The translations under genes and the position numbers were made by a program. Shown here piece after piece: positions 44,586 to 57,212 of a DNA stretch of 64,000 nucleotides. The DNA comes from Euglena gracilis (taxonomy: Eukaryota; Euglenida; Euglenophyceae; Euglenales), in NCBI GenBank assembly GCA_039621445.1, contig CP154954.1:71390150-71454149 (forward strand), in the 5' to 3' direction. Numbering within the stretch: the first letter of the stretch is position 1; each line of letters opens with the position of its first letter. The notes beneath the pieces are model-generated. The model made no database searches, was not told the DNA's origin, and was given only the letters and a program-made list of their open reading frames with translations.

Positions 44586-45709
44586 CGGAAACCCCCCTGT
44601 AGACTACTCATCACCATATTTTCAAGTTGGCGAACCGCCCTTTTTTCAAGACCGATCTTTGAAGCGCGCCCGGATATTTCCGGACCGTTTTAAGAAAAAT
44701 GCCCAATTTTTTCCATAACCAATTTTGTGTGAACCAATTTCATCCATGAACAAATCCCCCCTGTAACACCCCCTCAAAAACAAGACCCTTCAGGAGGTTT
44801 CCTGCAACGGACCCAAATATAAGACCGGGGCCTTATTTTTGGGCGGTTGGTTTCTCTACTCCTTTTCTGTCTGAAATGTGAAACCCGGAAACCATGAATG
44901 CAAAAGAAAGAATTCCCAACAAATGACTCGTGCCTTTATAGAGAGGAAATTTAAAAAAAAAAGGTCAGAATCCTTAAAAGGTTCTGGGAATATTTGAGCA
45001 GTTTCGGCCAACCAATTTGATCTAGGACCAATCCCCCCCGTTATTGATTTTTTTCTTGGCTGGCAAACATGCATTATTTTCCAGGTTCCCAAAAGTAGTA
45101 AAATTGCCATGTGTAAATTCGACATATACCATGTTTTTGGAACTGAAGAATCCTAAATTTTTTGAAATTTGATTTTCCTGTCTGAAAATTGTGTAATTTT
45201 AAAGGAAACTTTGGCGTCCGGGGGTTCGCGATGCGGGGCCTTATTTTTTGGTGGGTCAGACTTTTGGATTTTTGATCGATTAGCCTTGGGGGGTGTCTTA
45301 TTTGGGGGGTATTATTTTGGGGGGGGTCTTATACTTGAGGGGTTTATGGTGTATTAATTTGGATGTGATGAGAAGCTGCGGAAAGACGAACAAACACAAG
45401 CATTCGTTTCCAGCATTTTGGAAATTATATACATTTAAATCTATGATTTTAATGGAAACAAAAATCCACAATTTTTCTTATGTTCCCATCACTTCAAAAA
45501 AGCTGAAAAAAATACCAGATTGCTTTCTGTTGCTTTCCTGCGATTTTAATTTGTTATTTTTGTCTAGACTGCATGTGTTCGAACCAGTGGTCATTGCTGG
45601 AAGCAAGCAAACATCATTTTCATTTTTACCCACATAATTTCACGCATAAGAGCGAAGGCAGAAGACTTCGGAAGTGTGAATCACACAATTTTTTACCGAC
45701 CTCATGGGA

Positions 45710-45795
45710 GGGGGGGTTACGTCCATTCCTCCAAAAACCAATCAGTCGCTTCTTTTCGGAAACCAGTCAGTCACAAACCCCCTGGGGGGGGGGTC
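45710..45795. repeat. CCAGTCAGTCACT-type repeat, copy 2
   Basis: AACCAATCAGTCGCTTC and AAACCAGTCAGTCACAAACC before a G run. Confidence 0.6.
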
Positions 45796-46694
45796 GCCAC
45801 TCTGGAATGTAAGGGAAATCCAAAAAGCATGAAATATCCAGGTGAATGCAGAACAAAAAAAGGTTTTTTTAAATATGGAAAAAAGCGTTCCACTATTGAG
45901 TGGACCAATTTCACAACATCAGTTGCATTGCAAATCAAAGATTATCAAAAAAAATACCACACCAATGTTTTTACACATGCATCCGCAAAATCACACAACT
46001 GCACACACATAAACACACCCACCCGCCCGCCCACCCACGCACACACAAGCGCACATGCATGCATGCGCGTGCACACATACACACATGCAAACTCATGCAG
46101 ACATACACCCAGACACAGAAAACCACCGACCAATGGCAAAAACAATTCCCGCCAGTAAAGAACACTCTCAGTCAGGGATTAAGATGGTGCTGTAGCCGTT
46201 GCTGCGGTCGTAAGGTTCCTCGGGACAATGGGCGGATCCCGGCGGGGCACGGGACTCAACACGCTGGAGTTGGGCGTAAAGAGTGGACCCTATGGACTGT
46301 CTTTACCTTGTGTGCTTGGGATGTTAATTTGAAAAAGGCACAGTTCGTGGGATCCATCTAACACTGGGCTGGGTAGAAAGAAAAGGTGGATTCGGAGGGG
46401 GGGGGTTGGCAACAACTTTCAGGGTTAAAAAAAGAACTATTAACTTTGAAACTCTGGGGTTTGAAGTTGACGGCAAAGGAGAGCACCACCCCCATCAGGA
46501 CTGATCCCTGACCCTGAGGGGGGGTGGGCAGTCCCCAGGGCACCAGCATAGATTCACAGAGTGAACCCCAGAGGCACTTTTCCCTGGGCCCAAATCCCAC
46601 CCACCGACTTTGAAAAGCCACCTCCCGAGGAGGGGAGCCACCCACCAACCCAAAATCCAGCCAATATCGACCAAACCCCTGTTCCGGCTGGCCT

Positions 46695-46992
46695 TCAGCC
46701 AGACAAAAATCTGACCCGTGGCGCACCTCTCCCCGCCGAATGCGTTCCCCCGGTCATGCAAATGAATCTATGGTCACCAGCCTTAAAGCCCAACCTCCAG
46801 TGAAGACTACCCTCACCCGCCCTCCCCCGCCTGCCAGGTTGACCCTCGGCCAGGCTGCCCGCGCCGTGCGACCGGCCTGTCTCGGAGCCCGTCGCCGCGT
46901 CCCGCAACAGCGCCGCCGAGCGCACCGACTGCCACGCCTCCGCTTGTCCCTGGCGGCGGACGTACGCCGCCATCAGCGCCATCACCATCGCT
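46695..46992 (-). CDS. Histidine kinase last exon: C-terminal helix
   Basis: It follows GGCCCCAG and reads AMVMALMAAYVRRQGQAEAW, then QSVRSAALLRDAATGSETGR, and stays open to a stop at 46695. G-P-x-x-M-V-x-x-L-x-x-A-Y-V is the last helix of the receiver domain in this family. The Gly/Ser-rich remainder is a plausible tail, but an intron could remove part of it. It is the first coding signal upstream of an about 2 kb stretch with none. Confidence 0.7.
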
Positions 46993-49900
46993 CTGGGGCC
47001 AGGTGGTTGTGGGCAGCCAGACCTCCCCCCGGGAGCATTCTCTAACTGGGCAGGCGTCACCCAAGTCAGCCGGCACGGCATGTGCCCAACGTGACAACCT
47101 CCTGGTGGGGGGTTAGCAGTAACGTGCACAACACCACACATACAATGCCACACATTTTCCAACACGCACAATGCAACACACCACAGTGCACCGTGCACAA
47201 AGGAGCACACACAATGTGACGCATCCAGTGTGACACTCTCAACATACAACACGCACAGTGAGAGACACACACATATTGTTCACCGACCCCGTTCAAACTC
47301 CAAAAACTCTAGTCAGCCGCTTCAAACCCCCTTCAAATGCCCATGTTAGCTTGAAATGCATTTTGGCCAATCTTTAAAAGATTCTCCTAGATCTTCTTCA
47401 AATTGGTGGGCAATTTCAGTCATCTCTGGGATTTTACCCTTCCAGGGGTGGGATGATCCCGAGCCCAGAGCCAATTTGGAAAAACACCTCAAAACGGTTA
47501 CCATGGTCACCCAAGATTGCATGCAAGCCGATGTAAGACGGACCTGACTCCAGAAAAGCCGCCTGTTTGGGGGGCGCGTCCTTCCCAATGCAGCAGTGGG
47601 GGCGGCCCGCCATCACGAAGGGGAATCATGCCGCATATGTGGTTGGCCTTGTCTGGTCTGTGGGGGGGGGGGCATCTGGTCAGGACTTTATTCCTGCGTT
47701 TTTTCATTTCAAAGAAAATGTTTTTGATCAGAACGTGTTGATTCAAACGGAAGACGTCATCGGCCATTTTTCTCTTTTTTTGTTTTTGAGTTGTTTCCAT
47801 TTTGTTGCATCCAAAACATTCAGTCATTGGCCGACCCCCCGGGGGTGAGTAAACCCTCCACCAAAATAACACCCCCGAGATATTGTGTTTTCACCCAAAA
47901 TCCTAGCCCGAGGGGGGGGGTAATAGCTCCCCAAATTTTTCGAACATTTCCCACAGGATTTAAAATAGCACCAAAACCCCACTTGGGGTCATATATTGAA
48001 CTTTTTCATTAAATTTAGCATTTTCGGAGCTATTTTTGGTGCTTTCGGCATAAAGAACATCAATACAAAACCGGAGCGTCACCTTTTCAGATTCCCGTTC
48101 CAGAAATCTCTTCCTGTTGACCTTTCGGTCATTGTTTAATGCCGAAAACAAAATTTTCTTTCAAAAACGGCCAATAAAAAGTAATTTATAAGAACATCAA
48201 TTCTCCTTGAGAAAAAAATTGGGCCTCCCCGCCAACTGCAAAGGTAGTCAAAGTCAAGGGTGGTTCTTTCATTGCGCGGTGAGCTGAGGGGGGGTCGCGG
48301 CGGGCCCCGGCCCGGGAGTACGCCGCCTCGTCGAACGCGGTGGCGTTGGCGGAGCGCACGCAGGCCAGGCCCCGGTAGCCGCGGTCCAGCAGCGTGCGGA
48401 GGAGGTCCGTGCCGAGGAAGTGGACGTGGCCGTAGTCCAGGTGGTAGTCGGGATCCACGGGGCGGGGGAAAGGCCAGGAGGCCTGGAGCTTGGCCGCAAC
48501 ACCCCGCCAGGCATTCTCGGCATCTTTGGCCCAGAGCAGCCTGTCCCCAACCCTCGGCCCAAACCCTTCCGCCCTGTCCTCTCCATTCAGCCCGTGGGAC
48601 CCGCCGATGCGATGCACACAGTTCATTGAGAGATTAAGAACCGGATTCTGTAATGCAGTTGGTGTGTGGGGCTGTTGCTTGATTGCTTGCTGAATTTCGT
48701 TTGGCATTTTTCGTTATACTAAACATTGATATTTTCATTATATCAAAAAATTTTTGGAGTACACACCATGTGTAATTATACATGATTATTTTCTTTATTT
48801 TATGTGAAAATGTGAAAATGAACATTGTGATGATCGGCTTTTGCTTTTAAATGTGCAATTGTGGGTCGGGCATGACAGCAATCAGCAGCTCCAGACGTGA
48901 GCTACCACTGCAAGGGTGGAACCCCAAAGACTCAGAGGTCCAGGCACGCCCACCACGCCATCATTGTTAGCGATCAATGCAAATTCATGTTCAAATTCTT
49001 TACAAAGCCCCTTTCGAATGGGAAAAGTCTGGCAGAAGCTCAAGTTCCCAAAGGGGACACAAACAAATCGCGGGGGCCCTTCGTTGCCCGCCCCTTGGCC
49101 AAGGATGACGATGTCCGCCCCGTCCACCGCCGCCTGCAGGAAGTCCTCCACCTCCTGCGCTGACTCCCCGAAGGCTGTGACGGAGGCCTGCATGGGCGGC
49201 CGGCTGGGGGCCGGACCGGGCGAGGCCAAAAAGTGATGCGATGGGTCGGCCAGTGCGGGGAGGCGGGTTCTCGTCAGACCATACCCCCCTCCCGGGAAAC
49301 TGTCACCTGACAGGTTGACCAGTACCGGGGACCCTGACAACTTCCTATCATGACAGATTGGTCGGCACCAGGGACCCTGACAGTTTCCCGGTCGGGACCC
49401 TGACAGTTTCCCGGGGGGGGGGGGTACCAATTCTTGGGTGTGATAATTTGCTTCAGGGTGTGGTTGGGTCAGGCACGCATTGTGTGTCTGTGTGCGTGGG
49501 TGGAACCAATCTCAAAAATGGAACTCGTCTTCCGTTTGTTCGTGGTGTTTTTATGTAAGCCATAAAAAAAAATTGCTTGGCAGAATTTAACCCCCTCAGG
49601 CTTTTGGTTTGGGACTAATTTTAAAGCCTCCCACTCCACGAGTGAAGCCGCGGAGTTTTGTGTTTGGGGTAAACCACAGATTCCAACCTAAAGGCTGCCA
49701 TCGTTCAAATTTGTGTTGTTTCTGTGCCAACAACAGTTTGGACCTAATATATTCTTGTTTGCTCAAATTTGAAACTTGAGGGAACTTGTATAAATAAAAA
49801 TTAAAAAAAAAAAAAAAAAAGCAGGAAAAATCCCTTAAAAAAGGTTGCTTTTCTGGAATCTAATTGGTTGGGAGGTTCAGATCAAAAGAAAAGAAGAGTG

Positions 49901-52900
49901 ACCACAGATGGGGGTAGGAAATTGCCAACTCAGGCAGACTGAAAATCTGCAAAAGATATGGGTGTATGCAAACTTCCCAAGAGGGTGGGGGTGTGGCATA
50001 TTTAACTCCGGCGTCAGCCTGGCCCGGGACAAGGGTGTGAACCAGAAGCCCACGGGCCACCGGGGAGTCATCAATGCCGGCGGGCTGCCGGGCCGCCTGA
50101 TGCGCGGCCAACTCCTCAACGGGACCCTGACAGTTCGGCCAAAGTTTAGGAGGATGGGCAGCGAAGCTCCAGGGGAAATCGTTGGATTTTGACCCTGGAA
50201 AGTGGGCCGGTCGTCGGGTAGTCTTCCGATTGATGACAGATTGGTCAGTTTTGGGGACCTGACGTTTTTCCGTCTGTGGCGTGACCCTGACTGATTGTCG
50301 GGACAGCGTCCCACTGGGGGGGGGTTAATATGGCATAACGTGTGGGTGGAACCAACAGTTTCCCTGCAGTCCGGCCACAGAACACCCGCAGGTCGGGCGG
50401 GACCGTCGCCGACTCCTGCTTGGACAGCGACAGGGCCTCCGTGCTGAAGGGGGCGAGGGTGACCTCCAGCGACGCCTCCAGGTGGACGGTGTCCTCCACC
50501 TGGAATAGCCGCAGGTTCATGTCCCGCACGGCCCACCGACCGGGAGGGGAGACAACGCACTCTAACCACGCAACGGGGCGTTTGCCACCCTCTGAGGTTA
50601 GGTCGGGGTTGGGAGTACAGTCAGGGGGATGCCGGTGCACGACATTGTGCACTGTGTGTCTTTCTGTCTTTCAGCACCCCTTTTTTCAAAAAGAGAAACA
50701 AATCAGTTCTAGACACAAACTGTCATACCAGAAACATCAAAATCTAATCTACGTTTTTTTTTTAGTCAGACTTCATCAAAGGCCGTGTCCCAGGTGCCCG
50801 GTGTGCCGCGCACCATGCACCATGCTGCCCCAGCGTTATGGTCCGGGTGAAAAAGAAGCCGACGCTCCCCCGGCATCACAGCGCCGGCGCAGCCGGCGCC
50901 AGGCGGGGGGCCGGGTATGAGCCCGGGCGGCCAGCAGGAGGTGCTGGATACCGAGGTGCTCCGATAGCTGCGAGGGGGCCGGGTCTGGGGGCTGCCCCTC
51001 CCCGCTGAACAGGCGGGCTGGGGGCAGGGCCGGGCACATCGCGGGGCCGCTCGAGCACACCAATGGATGCTGGGAGGTGGGTGTGGGGGTCAAGAAAATG
51101 TATAGAAGGAATACCAGAAAAATTTTAAGAATTTTCATTTTTCTGAATATTTTATTTCACTTGTTGTGGATCTTCATGCACTGTAAACAAGAAATACAAA
51201 TTTTTTTCAAAAAATTTCATTTTTCAAATACTTCATGTACTTGTTGGTGCTTTTGATGTGCATTTACGGCTGTCTTTCTTGGGTGGGAAAGATGCAACTG
51301 ATTGTTCAAAACATGCACCTTTCTGCTTGCCGCCAGCTTTCCTATTCCACACATAGCACATACGTGTAGGCGTCGCTTAAGGAGCAGGGAACAAAAAATA
51401 AAAACTGCAAATATACCCCCCAAAAAACTGCCAATCGCGCACAAGAAATCGATTTTTGACCCAAAATACGACCCAACATTGCCCAATTTTGGACCATTTT
51501 TGCCTCCAAAAGGCAAAAATCCATTACTGTGCAGCCGCTCTTCAGATAAAAACTCGTAGGGGTCCGGGGCTGGAAAAAGACTGCTGGCTGGCTGGACCCC
51601 CTGGGGGATGGGGTGCCCTCCAGCTTGAGGAACGCCTGCCCGTGTGTTGGCCCCAGGGGGGGGGGGGGTGATTGGACGGATCTCTTTCGGCCTGCGAAAT
51701 TACAGGGCTGGCACAAAATGAGTCTTTAAAGAAATATTGTGTTCCTTTCTCTTTTACAAATTTAGCCATTCTTTGAAGGTAGCCAATTATATATCCAATA
51801 AAACATTACACAATTGATCGAATGCAGGAAAGCAGAACGGCCATACAAAATTAGGACGAAACCACGGCATTTTCGTTGTTGCTTTTTTCTACTTCAAAAT
51901 ACATGCATGATGACATGAAGATGTGCAAAAGAGTGAGGGGGAAAATGTGCAAAAGACAACACAACGACGCCAAGGTCGGCAGAAGCTCTCAACCCAGCCC
52001 AGCACTGTTCACCATTCCCGGTGTCAGAGGGGGGCGGATGGGGTTGGCGCGGTTGGTGACAGAGAACGTCAGGCGCCGCCGGAGGAGGCGCGGGGGGCTG
52101 TTGCGGGCAGGGGTTCTGTGCGAGCTCAAGTGACTAGCAAGACGGAGCTCGGCAAACGGACCACCAGCTGAAAAACTCAACACAACAAAAATGAAATTAA
52201 TGCAAAAAAACACGCAAAACAACGCAAAAATACAAAAAGCATGAAAAATCTTTGAAGAGCTCCCTGGAACCTTCTTCTGGAGGTCCAAAGGGGGCAATTA
52301 TTGGCCCAATTTTGGCTCCTAGGGTTAGGGTTAGGGTTAGGGTTAGTGCAGACCCCTGGGCACGTTCATGCTGACACTGTGGCTGACCATATTTCAGCCT
52401 GGGTGGGTGGAACCTGCACATGCGGGGGGGGGGGCACAAACCGCTTCTTTTTTTCGTTTTGGCAATTTCAATTTGTACTGGAAAACTTTTCGACGATGAA
52501 AAATTCCTCGTTTTGCCTCAATTCTCCCTCGAGGCCAAAAATTCTGTCAATTTCTTTTGGGAATTTTAGCATTTTTGATCGACAAACTGCATATTTTTAT
52601 ATAAAAAATTGCCCTTATGGAGCTGCCACAGTGTGGAGGCACAGTGTGTTTGGCTGCGTGGTTGGACCCTGTAGTGCCTGGGAGCCAGGCACCCCCGACT
52701 ACCAACGGGTGGGTTCAATTGCACTGTACACTTCAGCCGGGTCCCGAGACCAGGACGCAAAAGCCCTGGCTGCCGCCCGGAAGCGGGGTGAGCGACGCGG
52801 TGAAGCGCAGTGCCGGGTGGGCGGGGTGTCCGTGGCGCTGCGCGTTGGTCAGCGCATTCTCCAGCACGGGGCAGAGGGCGACATGACGCCCGACTGTTGC

Positions 52901-55900
52901 CCATCATCGGTAAACATGGTACCTGCCCCCCCCCCCCTACCTGCCCCCCCCCCAATAACTGATGAACCCCCTTTTCCAATAAACTGGTGACTCCAGATCG
53001 TCTAGTTTGTCACCTTTTTTTTGCCATCCAATTGCCTATGCAATCCCATATATTAAATTGCTTTTTTAATTAATGATATTAATTGACTGATTGAGAATGA
53101 CTGACCAGTCGGTCATTTTTGAAACTTCCCACCCCGAGGGTGGATTGGCGACTCTGGCCATTCGAACGAAAAGGGCATAAAACTCAGTGGATTTTAGCCA
53201 GACAGCCAAATAAATTTCGGGTGCCTTCGCCGCTGGATGGGCCACTTTCGGTCCGTCAGGCATCAAGTCCCGAGGCAGGGTATAATTTTAAGAGGATATC
53301 CAGCTGAAATGGGAAAAATGACGTTTTCCGACAATATGACACATGTCTGAAGGTGTGACCGACCACACCGGGTAATTGATGATTTTCCGTAGCGATTGAT
53401 TGGTTTTTGGCTCCGGGTGGCAGGTTCGGACATTGTCTTTTTAAAGGAACCTGCCACCTTCCTAGGCGGCCACCTACGGCACAAATGACCGACGGGACCG
53501 TCGGTCATTTTTCGGCACTAAATTTCTTCCTACGGCACTTGCTTTTGTGAAGAAAAGTAGACAAACGTCAGTTTGCCTTCACAGGGTACCTTTTTCCTCA
53601 TAAAAATGCAAATTTGAGCCTGTTTGGCATGAATTGAAATGTGACAAAATGAACGTTCATTATACTAAAAAACATGTCAAAGTGGAGTTTACAGCATGTG
53701 CACAGACAAAAACAGATTGTGCCATCACCTCCCTCTTTTAGGTATGCTCACATTCCCAGACCGGAGGAAAGGACAAAAACACCTGTAATGATTATGAGAA
53801 ATTATGAGAAACAGGATTATTGCATGCGAGCACACGACCATCCAATTTTCAGTAAAAGAGGATTAAGCAGCTTACATTGTGGGCAAACGCCCGGACCACA
53901 ACTGAGCTTAACTATCCAGGAGGATCATTGAAAAATGGATGCCATTGCCACCACAAAGCAGCTGCTCCGAAAGAACAAAATGAAGAAATTACAGAAAGGG
54001 ACATCCAACAAATCGTCCATCGTCCCTGCTGCAGTTTTTGATCGCATCGATAATCCTAGATGACCACCTAAAACACAAAAAAACGACGGTCCCGTCGGTC
54101 CAGATAAAAGTCCTTCAGAAGCAATATGCCCTCTGTGATGGGCGCTGCCACAGGTCCAAAAAGCTAATGAACAAGGTACACCAAACAAACAAGAGCAATT
54201 GTAGTTTGCAATTCAGCTGACCGATGGGAGCGTCGGTCATTTCATGCTCTGTGTATGCAAAACAGAGCGATTTTCAATCAACGTCCTGAATGACAAGCAA
54301 ACAATGCAATGACAATGAGCAAACGTCCTTACGGTGTCATTCTGGTGACATTCATTCCCAAGTGTGGGTCAGCCCACACCTTCATGAAACAAACCAACAA
54401 ATCACCACAAACACTCCTTGCAGAATGCTAAATTTGAAGGTGATTTGGTATTGAAACCACCAATTGTCTATGGAAGATGCTAGATTCACAAAGAAATTAT
54501 CCCCCCCCCTTAATGACAAGGACAAGACAGAAAATGCAAAATGACCAACGGGTCCGTCGGTCATTTTATCATAATCATCTTTGAGGTTGCTTTTCAGCAA
54601 GCGATCCATCTGACCAACTCCCGAAAGACCTTTAAATTGAACGTCATTTTGTTCTTCATTTTGACAGAGTATGCAGCCCTTTTTACCTCTCCCACTAACA
54701 TAAATGATCATGCATGTTTTCATCAGCATCATCATTTTGACTTCAAAAATACAGCATCAATCAACAACGTTCAGCACTCAAGGATGTGCATTGCACGAAA
54801 AGCCAGGTAACTGTGCACAATGCACACTTCCATCCACACGGTTGTGAAAATGTTCTACCTTTTAATCGGAGAGATCAGAGAGCATTTTGCAAAAGACAAT
54901 GTGTGTGTATTGTTCAGAGTCATGGATACCACCTGCAGTTGCAGCTGCAGTTGCTTTGGGAGAGAAAGCACTCTGGGGCCTTTTTGTTTCTGCTCGATCC
55001 ACAACTTGTGTACTGGCAATGCTTCCAGAAAGATGTATTTTGTGCGGTTTCTGGCTGGCATTGGCTTGTTTCTCCTGGGGTGTTTTGTGTCCCAGGTTCG
55101 TCAAAATTCTATTGAGGGGGCTTGTGCCAGCCTGCTTCATTTGCCGGTTGCCTCTTGGGTCAAAAAAGATGGGCCGGGGAGGGATTGTTTGTAGTAAATG
55201 GTTGTGATCACTGATCAAGGTAACCAAAATACATCTGATTTCGCGCAATGTTGCGTGCAAAATAGAACGACGTCCATACATGTATGTGATTTCTTGCAAT
55301 CACCCAACCAATTCATCAAAGAAAAGGGAGTAATTTTTCGCAAATTGCTCAGATTCACTGCACAAAACACCGCCTCCGTCAAAACCACACCCAAACAAAG
55401 TTGCTTTGCTTTCTCTGTTGCAAGTGTCTGGAAAAACCATGTGTGAGAAAAAATAGGTTAGGATTATGTCAGGGCTTGTCTGTTATATCAACCTCAGGCC
55501 TTGTGTTACAAACACCCTGTGGCAATGTCTGAAAACGCTGGCAACCGGTGTATTTCTGAGCAATGCCGGCTCTGCACTTCCCATCGGGGGCTAAATACAT
55601 ACCATAGCCATACTGTACCATCGAGACATTGGCTGTACCTGGTTTTTGAAAGCAAGAGACAACAGGGTATCATTTTTGAGGGACGTTTTTTCGACCGATG
55701 GGACCGTCGTTTTTTGTGCCGTAGGTGGCCGCCTAGGACCTTTTTCTGTACCAAGTTCTCAACCTCACAGAAGACCTCCCCCCCACCCCAGCCAAGCCCC
55801 TTCGATCCTGAATTACGAGCTGAATTTTTGAAAAGTCCGGTCAAAGTGATGAGGAAATGGTGTTTTGTTTTGAGGGGGTTTTTCGGGCACACTTTAAAAA

Positions 55901-57118
55901 AGGGTAAAAAGTCAATAATGCCTCATTTTGGCGTGAGGCATTCCAATGATTTTCTGGCTGGTTTCTGTGTGTGTTCGCCAAATGCAAATTTGAAATCTGT
56001 TTCCACTCCCTCCACTCCCCAGGGACGGGGAATGGGGGAATGTGAAGCCTTGGCAAACACAAAACCTCACTCAGTGATCAGAGGTGAAGCAAAAGAAATC
56101 ACTGTTGAACACAAGTGCGTGCAATATCAATCCCCGCAATCCCATGGGTGGTGGATGCGGGGCTTCCCACCCTAGTGGGTGGAGGGGGTTTGACCACCCC
56201 CCACCCCCATTCTTGTGTTCCCGCGGGCCCCACACCTCAGCGCAAAACATTTCTTCAGCGCCGACATATTTTTATTTGGGGCGGTGCCATGGTGGGTGGG
56301 GGGGGGTCCCCCAACAGCCCTTCCCATACCGCCCTCGGCCACATATGATGGGACACCGTACGTGTCATGCTTACCAACCACGGGGGGAGGTTATCTTCCA
56401 CTTTTTCCAAAAACTTCAAGAAGACCAAATAGGGACAGAGGCAGGCCAGACAAAAGGACAGGCAAGTACCGATGGGGGTATCCGTGCGGAAAAATTTGAC
56501 GGCTACCGCATTTCAGGCCAAAAATATCCTCGCAGCAGTCCGCTCTCTCGCAATTTCGCACAGCAGGGGGTCCATCGTCACAACCTCGGTGGTGGCAGGC
56601 CCCCGTGAACCGGTCTGTCAATGATGCAAACAGCCTGATCCGCGATCCCACACCGGGGAACGATCTGCCTCGCCATCTCTCCTTGATCAGCTGCGGTTGC
56701 CGACTTAGCACCCTCCCCCTCCCCCCCCAACCCGCAACTGGGAATTTGCCACTTGGCAGGCCAGGGAACCTCCCTGCCGGCATATGAATACGCCGGGCTT
56801 GATCCTGCCCCACAACATAACACTCACTGCCACCCGAGGGATTGTGGTGTGGACAGGGAAAGAGTGACACCCTCAGTTTGGCGAGGGCCTGGTCAGGGAA
56901 ATCGGCTTCGATAGGCCTGCCCTTCAGAAGGCTGGTGCCGAACTGACAAAGATCCACGTCACAGAGTTGCGGTGCGAGGACCCCACATGTGAGCCTCCAC
57001 ATATGACAGTAAAATACCACACCCCCTACACCCGACCCGGGCACCTGGGCAGTTGACACACAGCACACAAGACAGGGGGCCTTTTTGATGATATGTGATA
57101 TATGATATATATGGCATA

Positions 57119-57212
<94 letters not shown>

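Larger units (their letters stand above)
40845..46694. other. No supported exon; repeat-rich gap between gene regions
   Basis: Holds the CCCTAA-containing array, the 43 bp palindromes and an ATTTTTGGCC-type repeat. It is the likely boundary between the kinase gene's 3' end and whatever gene lies to the left. No promoter motif recognised. Confidence 0.5.

Noticed and set aside
43943-44718. Frame of about 200 codons with RGGSISSSNVVRGRSRR repeats
   Set aside because: It is the 43 bp palindromic repeat read through and is open in more than one frame. It is AT/GC-neutral compared with real exons.
56505-56600. Degenerate N-box (VVTMDPLLCEIARERTAARI) suggesting a dead kinase
   Set aside because: A canonical N-box, ENALTNAQRHG, was found at 52.8 kb in the correct order, so the kinase need not be inactive. 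This stretch is probably intronic.
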